Shown piece after piece: positions 57,026-64,000 of a stretch of DNA of 64,000 nucleotides. A program made the translations under genes and the position numbers. The notes beneath the pieces were generated by a model. That model searched no databases. It was not told the origin of the DNA and saw nothing but the letters and a program-made list of their open reading frames with translations. Source of the stretch: Vicia villosa (Eukaryota; Streptophyta; Magnoliopsida; Fabales; Fabaceae); the NCBI RefSeq assembly GCF_029867415.1, contig NC_081185.1, positions 81,193,553 through 81,257,552 of the forward strand, in the 5' to 3' direction. Numbering within the stretch: the first letter of the stretch is position 1; each line of letters opens with the position of its first letter.

Positions 57026-60000
57026 CGCTACCTTCTACATACTCCCGAATCTAAGGGATTTCCATTGGCATGTCATAACGTCTATCTCGCAAGAATTTCA
57101 ATAGGGTCTAATGTCGCCTCTAAGGCTATCTCTAGGATCATATGTTACACGTCTGCATTGCATACATGGAGTTACAATATAAGAAGTCTATCGCTTACGT
57201 GTGCATTTGCATTTTCATGCACTCATACATTCGCATTTGCATTTCTATCTTCGCCCGCATCCATACCAACCGTGCTAGCCGGTTTCCCGAAACTCCAAAA
57301 AAAAAATAAAAAAAACTATGGAGAAAGGAGAATAAAAGATCTTGGTCTTACTAAAAAAAAAAGAGGATGTCTTCCGCTATGCCAACCACGTGTCCATGCC
57401 TTGTCATAACAAGATTACAAATACAATAAAGGTTTTCATCGAGCAAAGATTAGTTCAACAAAGAGTTCCCTCATAGATACACTCAAGATGTATCTAATCA
57501 TAAAGGGGTCCATCTTAGAACATATCAAACTTTCAAGGACGCTCTACGATAACCTGGGGGCAAGGATTTGTCCAACTGGGGCAAGACTCTGAACAAAGAT
57601 GCTAACTACGATGGAGGGAAGCCGACATATGTTAACTCCGCACCAAGGGGCAAAAGAGTCATAGGCGTTCTCTCTATCAATCTACAAACTTCGAAGGTTA
57701 CAATGGTGTGATACTATCCTAAAAAAAAGCAAAAGAGCTTCAGTCAAAGGAAACTCATGAAGTTCCTATATGACGAAAACCCACCGCTAACAAGCAATTT
57801 GTTCCCGATAGGTTTGACGTGCCCAAGGGGAATTCGAGGTCACCTTCTACTTCTACAAGTCCACGAACTAAGGAGTAAAACAAAGTCGACGGATTCACAA
57901 AGGAGATTGCCCTTAGGATTAATAGGTGTATCTTTCTAGGTGTATTTCCTACGATCACAAAACGCTATTTGATGTAAAACGTTGTACTTTTCGAATAGTA
58001 ATTCAATACAATAACCATGCAGGTTTTGGAGTCAATTCATTCACTCACTACCATGACTTTCCAGTCACACACTTCTATTTTCAAATTTAGGAGTATTAAC
58101 AAACGTGAGGGAGAATGACGAATACAAATAACTTGGTCCAGTTAAACATATGCTTTCAAGGTAAGACCGAGCCGAGGATGTACAGGCATTACTTCAATTC
58201 CTAAACAGTGGAGATATAAGGATGTTAATCCCTCGTTACCCCCTCGAGCCAGGAGTTGGAGTTTGTTTCTACTTTTCAAAATAACCTTGATTTTAACCAG
58301 GGGCAGGGTAGACTTCAATTAGTTCAATGGTGTATTTTGGTTGTCAAGAGAATCAGTCAATCCAAGCAAGGGTTCAAGCATAAGGATCAAGCAAAGCAAA
58401 GGTTCAAGCATATTTTCTTCCTCGCATTCATCAAAGATTGAGGAAGTAATGGAGATAACATTCACAACAATCTTCTTCCTCATTACATCATTCAAGATAG
58501 AGGAAATATCAAAGGTGAGGCTTGCGAATCAAAATCAACATAGCAGTCACAACATGCAATATCCAAGAATCAATCTCAAAAGGAGCTTTCAAGAATAAAA
58601 AACGCCCGCTAAGTCAAAATGAAAATTCCATAAAAGGAAACAAAAAGACTTAGGCAAAATTGGGGCATCCCGATGGGTCAAATTCAAAAGAATTAGCTCA
58701 TGCAAAAATAAGGGATAAAAACAAAGGCGAAATACAAAGGATAATCTTGTGACTGCTAAACCATCAAAGCTTCACATCAATGCTTGGATCTTTACAATAT
58801 ATGTCATCAAAGTTTGGATCTCCACTAAGGCTTTTGCTCAACATCGAAACTGAAACGATTTTCTTGCAAACAAAGCACATCCATTGGATTAGGCGAATTT
58901 TTAGGATCTGGAGAACATCAAGGAGAAAGGGGTGGGATAAATAAAATTTTGAGCCTTATATCCATTGTTTCTTAAAACATGAACCAGGCCAAGTTACAAC
59001 ATTTAAAAGTCCTAATTGAGGCAAGGTTAACTACGAAAGCATATTAAGCAGGAATTTGTTATACTGACTCCTATGTTTGTTAAAACTACTTCTAATCACT
59101 ATGCTTCTTCAAGCATTCTTTTCAAAACCATCCAGTCCTAATTCATAACGGACTTCGATTTCAAAACTTGCATACGCATTCCATTGGAGCTACTTCTCAA
59201 AAAGTACAACACCATCTACGATTATACACTTAGCATCGAGGAAATCTCGAAATGGGTTAATCAAAGGTGATCATTTCTAATAAAGACCCTGGAGTCGGGG
59301 GAACCACATCTAGGGGGTTCTCCTAAACAGGGGCAAAAATTTCAAGGAGCACAGGGGCATACAATCGAACATCCTATTAACTAGGGGCAGTCTTCCTAAG
59401 GTTCAATCGACTTAGGGCACATCTCAAAGCAATCTCAAACAGGGGCATGTCAGACATGGGAAGAATTCAAATTCAGAGGATAGAACACTATGGATAACCT
59501 TCCATGACCTGGAGATCAGGGGCACACCCTTCAATTCAAACGTCAACGCATATGACAAGGTTATTTCCCGGGGCACTTCCTTCATAACTTGGAGATCATA
59601 AGCGCCCTGTTTCCGCTGAGCACTGGGGCATGGGGTGTCAAACCCATAAGGCGAAAAATTCAAAGGCTAAAGGTGTGGAGAACCCCCAAAGGTTAAAGGC
59701 GTGGAGTATTTCTAAAAAAAAAAAAAATCAAACTGGGGCAAGACACACAACAAAAGGAAAAGGCGTTCTCGCACTTTACAACTTCGAACAAATATTTCTC
59801 CTAACTACGATCATCAAAGTTCAAAAACATGTATCGGGGAATCGCGCTAGCATCACACCCCATCCTAGCAAACAGACCTGCAACTCCAGCGAACTATATA
59901 CGCTTTGGTTATTAATAACCTACCGTTGGAGCATCACACAAATACATACAAATCACGCATTACATACATTGGTTGATACATTACACCGTAACTCTTTATG

Positions 60001-60470
60001 TGGTCTTCTTCAAGACAAACATTCATATCCATTCAAAAGACCTTTTTCGGGTAATCCTACAGAAGACATTACTTCGTTCCACTCATTACGTCAACCAAGC
60101 ATACGCATATGCATAAGCATACATAAACATTACAAAGCCAGCATAAGCATAGTCAGGGTATAAGTGCAAGCATGGAATAAACAAGTTCAAGGGGTTTGAG
60201 GAGATAAAACCATGAGATTGCATCAGCATTAGCACACATGCATACGCATTAGCATTAGCATATACATATCACAAAAGCCCAATTTTTATTGGCAATCCAA
60301 ACCATTACAAAGTCCAGTTCCCGTCTGGTAGTCAGTCCTCGTCTGACCATTTCATCAGTATACATACAACATATACATGTGTAAGCATTCACACATACGC
60401 ATTATACAAACAACAGGGGCATGTGCATAACGCATAAGCATGATGCATACGCATTTACAAAACAAAATTC
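57026..60470 (+). other. NA2 internal non-coding region
   Basis: Aligns in large part with NA1 14956-17760. GGGGCA words recur (near 57560, 57648, 58302, 59331, 59352, 59383, 59440, 59519, 59573, 59625). There are no coding domains. A run of ATACGCAT/CATATGCAT-like words lies near 60090-60250. Confidence 0.55.
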
Positions 60471-60474
60471 TACA

Positions 60475-61092
60475 TAGGTAAATTTCGCAATAACACTCGC
60501 GGATAACCCTATTGGTGGTACAGGTAAATTATGCGATAACACTCGCAGATAACCCTGATAACATAGGTAAATTTCGCGACAACACTCGCGAATAACCCTA
60601 TTGGTGGTACAGGTAAATTCTGCGATAACACTCGCAGATAACCCTGATAACATAGGTAAATTTCGCGACAACACTCGCGAATAACCCTATTGGTGGTACA
60701 GGTAAATTCTGCGATAACACTCGCAGATAACCCTGATAACATAGGTAAATTTCGCGACAACACTCGCGAATAACCCTATTGGTGGTACAGGTAAATTCTG
60801 CGATAACACTCGCAGATAACCCTGATAACATAGGTAAATTTCGCGATAACACTCGCGGATAACCCTATTGGTGGTACAGGTAAATTCTGCGATAACACTC
60901 GCAGATAACCCTGATAACATAGGTAAATTTCGCGACAACACTCGCGAATAACCCTATTGGTGGTACAGGTAAATTCTGCGATAACACTCGCAGATAACCC
61001 TGATAACATAGGTAAATTTCGCGACAACACTCGCGAATAACCCTATTGGTGGTACAGGTAAATTCTGCGATAACACTCGCAGATAACCCTGG
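60475..61092 (+). repeat. 89-bp minisatellite, about 7 units (NA2)
   Basis: Exactly periodic at 89 bp. Each unit consists of two related halves, one with the stem TGCG/CGCA (TGCGATAACACTCGCA) and one with TTCGCG/CGCGAA around ACAACACT, each followed by ATAACCCT. The halves arose from a ~44-bp unit. The periodic minus-strand ORFs across it are artefacts. NA1 has no counterpart. Confidence 0.93.
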
Positions 61093-61139
61093 TGAAACAG
61101 GTAAATTCTGCGATGATATTCGCCGATAACCCTGTCGGT

Positions 61140-61440
61140 GCAGGTGAACTTGCTAGAATTATAGCAAGCAATCCTATTGGGGTCCAAACTGCGATGTAAC
61201 TTGCCAGAACTATGGTAAGTGAGAGGTTCACAAACTGCGAGTAGCTTGCCAGAACTATGGTAAGTGAGAGGTTCACAAATTGCGAGTAGCTTACCAGCAC
61301 TATGGTAAGTGAGAAGTTCACAAACTGCGAGTAGCTTACCAGCACTATGGTAAGTGAGAAGTTCACAAACTACGAAGACTTACTAGAACTATAGTAAGTA
61401 GGGGTTCACAAATTGCGGAGGCTTGCTGACCATAGCAAGC
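61140..61440 (+). repeat. ~44-bp minisatellite with CTTACCA/TGGTAAG hairpins (NA2)
   Basis: About five or six units with AGTAGCTTRCCAGMACTATGG, then TAAGTGAGAGGTTCACAAA. Each carries a CTTACCA...TGGTAAG-type hairpin with a 4-5 nt loop; the outer units are degenerate. Confidence 0.85.
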
Positions 61441-61972
61441 CAATTACACAACCAACAGAAGGTCCTCGCTTTTCCTTTTCAGGAGCCTTTTTCAGGCAGT
61501 CTTCTTTAAAGCGTATTCCATCCTTTCTAGGAGCTTTTTCAGGCACACAAGATTTTTAAACCGTTCTTCAATTGGGTTTATCACGTTAGTCCCTCGGCAG
61601 TGATATCTTCCAAAACTTCAATAACAGTCAAAGGTGTCTTCTTTCTTTTCAGAATTACTAACATACTTCGATTAACGTAACTAACAATCATGCATCATTT
61701 CAAGTAACTAACCTCATTCATACGTTACGCATATACATACATGGCTCTCATTTATTTTGAGAAGCGCACTATTTCATACATCGCATGCATCATAACATCG
61801 CATAAAATTCAGGTTGCCTCTTTAGGCTGTGCTACAACCAGAGCATCTGGTTCCTTCCAGAAAGCATTTGCTTCATATTCCGAAAAATGGTATTTACCTT
61901 GGGTGGCATCTTTAAGCCTATCTCCCGCAGAAAATCCTTCCCGACAAATGCAAATTTTAGGGCATTCTCAGT
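61441..61972 (+). other. NA2 region between arrays and the terminal stem-loop
   Basis: Contains a single GGCAGTCTTCTTTAAAG unit (about 61495) and a single TATCAC...CGGCAGTGATA segment (about 61579-61607). These resemble the units amplified in NA1. Confidence 0.55.
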
Positions 61973-62057
61973 GTTCAATCATCTTCCACCTTTAGATCAC
62001 GATAGGCAGACGTGCCTATCCGATTCTTTAGGTTTAAGAAGATTGAACAGGGGCAGC
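61973..62057 (+). other. Pre-polypurine-tract stem-loop and polypurine tract of NA2
   Basis: GTTCAATC (61973-61980) pairs with GATTGAAC (62041-62048). Inside is the hairpin GATAGGCA/TGCCTATC (62001-62020). AGGGGCAGC (62049-62057) follows at once, then the 3' LTR. Confidence 0.75.
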
Positions 62058-64000
62058 TGTCATACCCCAAAATTTGCCCGATCAAATCCTCGTCCAATAA
62101 TTTATCAAGGGTATTGAATTTAAGAGTTGTGGGGTTTAAAATTTCTATTGTTAAACTCATTCTCTTATAAATTATTTTTATTAAAATAGGGGTGAAATTA
62201 GCAGATGTTTTGGGATCTAAACATTGGGCCCAATTACCACAAGGGTTCTATTGTTTTGTTAATAATAAAATTGCTTTTACTAACATTTTTTGTTTTTTGG
62301 TTATTATTATAATTTTATTAATTATTATTATCCATTACAATTTTATTAACTAACTAGTATTATTATTAGAATTATTAGTATAATTAGAATTATTACTATT
62401 AATTTTAATATTAGTATTATTAGGATTTTTATCCTTTTATTAATTTTATTAAATTAATTAGTTGGGCAATAGGCCCATTAGGTGTAGAAAACCCTAATTT
62501 GACCAATATAAATAGAACATTTCTGTACACATTGGAGGAGGCCAATTTTTCTCCACTAACAACCCTATTCCAAACATACACGTACAACTTTCTCCGCCCT
62601 GACAACTAACTATTCACCAAATTGTTACATACGTTCTATCAGAGAAAACAATCATATTTTCCTCCTAGCCTCAGATACACACTCCCTCATTCAGCAATAG
62701 TCAATTTTATTCTAACCTTTTTTACATATTGTACATATTATTTTAACAATAGCAAAAACTTGATACACGTTAGAACAATCCATATCATACTCATAAAGCT
62801 TGTTAGAACAATCCTTTGAAAAAAGATCTATACAAATTCTGATAACATTAACACAATTGGTACAAGGTTTTGTTGCAGGGATGTTCAAAAGAGGAAAAAA
62901 TCCAAGATAATATTAGTATCACTGTTTTTGTTTATTTGTTATATAACTTGGTTTTGCAGAAACAGAAGACGTAAACGAAGCGATCTGCTGCTCCGCCGTA
63001 CACAGACTCAAACACCGCTTCAACCCACCCGACGCCGACTCATCCTCCGGCCACTCACAGCCGCCACGGCCTCCTGATTCCGACCCGCCATTCTCGGACG
63101 TCACCCGATCCCACGCAGCCTGCACTCCCTCCGCCTCGATTCACCGCCCCTCCAATCGAACAATCATCGGCCGCAAAACCTTCGGCCATCACCATCCCTC
63201 GGGCTTCCTTCAATAGCCAAAGCAACACCGGGGCGAAAACGTACGTGCAGAATCCGTTGAGAAAGCAAGTTGAAGGAGTTAATTTGAGTTTGGAAGTAGT
63301 TTTAACATGAGGCCATGGCTAGGTTTTTTTCTTGAAGCATTGATTTGGGGACGATAGGTTAGCGGGGGAATTGGCCGAAATTTATGCTTTTGCTGGTTTC
63401 ATGGGTTCAGTTATGGCTATTGTTTTTGGATTTCTCGCTAATGTTTGCAGGTATCGTGAAAATCGCGGCCGGGTACCGCCGCTGCCAGCGTTTTCTGTGA
63501 AAGCCCACGGAGAAGATGAATACAGAGCGTGTCTTGTTTTTTTTATTTTTATTTCTCAAGCTCTGTTTGTCTTAAGTTATATTGGTATTACAGGAATATC
63601 AAGTTGTCATCACAACACGAATGGTAAAAGACACATCCTAATCATGACCAGAATAGGGGTTCGATCCCTGCATGGGACAAGTATTTTTTTCTTCATTTTT
63701 CAGCTTCACAAGCCTGCAGATCTGGTACATGGGCCGCGCGAATCCACACCACTATGTTATTGCTGAAGGCCAGAAGTATACACCCCCATGGCGCACTTGC
63801 AGGAAACAGCCACATAGGATATGCATCCCAGGTTTCTTTTAACTGTTTATATTATTTACATACCATTTGTATAATTATTTAATTATAAATATATTAATAT
63901 GTATATAATTTAATTTTCTAATTAGGGTTAGAACATAAAACTAGGATTAGGTTTAGAATTATATTTTTCCGATTATTTTGATTATTCGATTATTCGAGTT
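62058..64000 (+). mobile_element. 3' LTR of NA2 (partial)
   Basis: Aligned without gaps to 52619-54561. Differences noticed are at 63262, 63614 and 63636. It contains the same GC-rich block and B-box-like motif (63658-63667). It continues beyond the window. Confidence 0.9.

Larger units (their letters stand above)
52619..64000 (+). mobile_element. NA2: second non-autonomous Ogre-like element (3' LTR runs off window)
   Basis: The 5' LTR is 52619-55553, the primer site 55556-55573, the internal region runs to about 62048, the polypurine tract is 62049-62057, and the 3' LTR starts at 62058. The layout parallels NA1, and long internal stretches align. The first half of the LTR is unrelated to NA1. 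No gag or pol is found. The LTRs align without gaps over 1943 bp (offset 9439) with about three substitutions seen by eye, so insertion was recent. Flank ACGTT (52614-52618) would be one copy of the target duplication. Confidence 0.88.

Noticed and set aside
60402..61366. Series of ~84-codon minus-strand ORFs spaced 89 bp apart
   Set aside because: One ORF per repeat unit, shifted by exactly the unit length; an artefact of the minisatellite.

Overview
The window is repeat-dense plant nuclear DNA. The Ogre-type LTRs (long, starting TGTCATACCCC, with a TGGCGACTC-type primer site), the SIRE/Maximus copia elements and the Athila remains fit a large-genome legume of the pea/vetch tribe. That placement is an inference. 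I can support one host protein gene, a two-exon F-box gene at 46090-47808 (minus). Nearly everything else is transposable-element DNA, much of it nested.

Left part (1-42259). An Ogre-type LTR end (1-1862) interrupts a SIRE-type copia element (1863-8588, plus) that has a broken pol, a broken env-like ORF and an intact 3' LTR. A minus-strand copia follows. Its 3' LTR (22630-10013) is split by a non-coding Ogre-like element, here called NA1 (10794-22043). Its gag remnant (33180-32309) is separated from its polypurine tract by an Athila deletion derivative (22836-32308, perfect TSD catac). That derivative itself carries a 4.77-kb Ogre solo LTR (25185-29950, perfect TSD gaccc). A third minus-strand copia remnant is split by a 3.6-kb solo LTR (33389-37002). 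A truncated LTR start (to 40037) then abuts the 5' half of a small copia element (40038-42259).

Middle part (42260-52618). This is the least repetitive stretch. It holds TA microsatellites with a MITE between them, a non-autonomous hAT element with an 8-bp TSD, the F-box gene, a LINE 3' fragment about 120 bp upstream of the F-box start, and two Helitron-like termini. One of these fronts a captured fragment resembling nuclear poly(A)-binding protein.

Right part (52619-64000). A second non-coding Ogre-like element, NA2, has LTRs that are almost identical over the visible 1.9 kb. Its 3' LTR runs off the window.

NA1 and NA2 are the most interesting objects. Each has LTRs of about 2.9 kb, a primer site, about 6.5 kb of internal DNA without gag or pol, and a polypurine tract. 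They share a folded leader, a tandem series of hairpins, a GGGGCA-rich tract, element-specific hairpin minisatellites, and a stem-loop abutting the polypurine tract whose closing pair covaries between the two. They look like LARD-type elements that keep cis-acting RNA signals and borrow proteins from autonomous relatives. A second covarying hairpin, with a constant loop and swapped stem sequences, sits near the 3' end of all five Ogre-type LTRs whose 3' end lies in the window.
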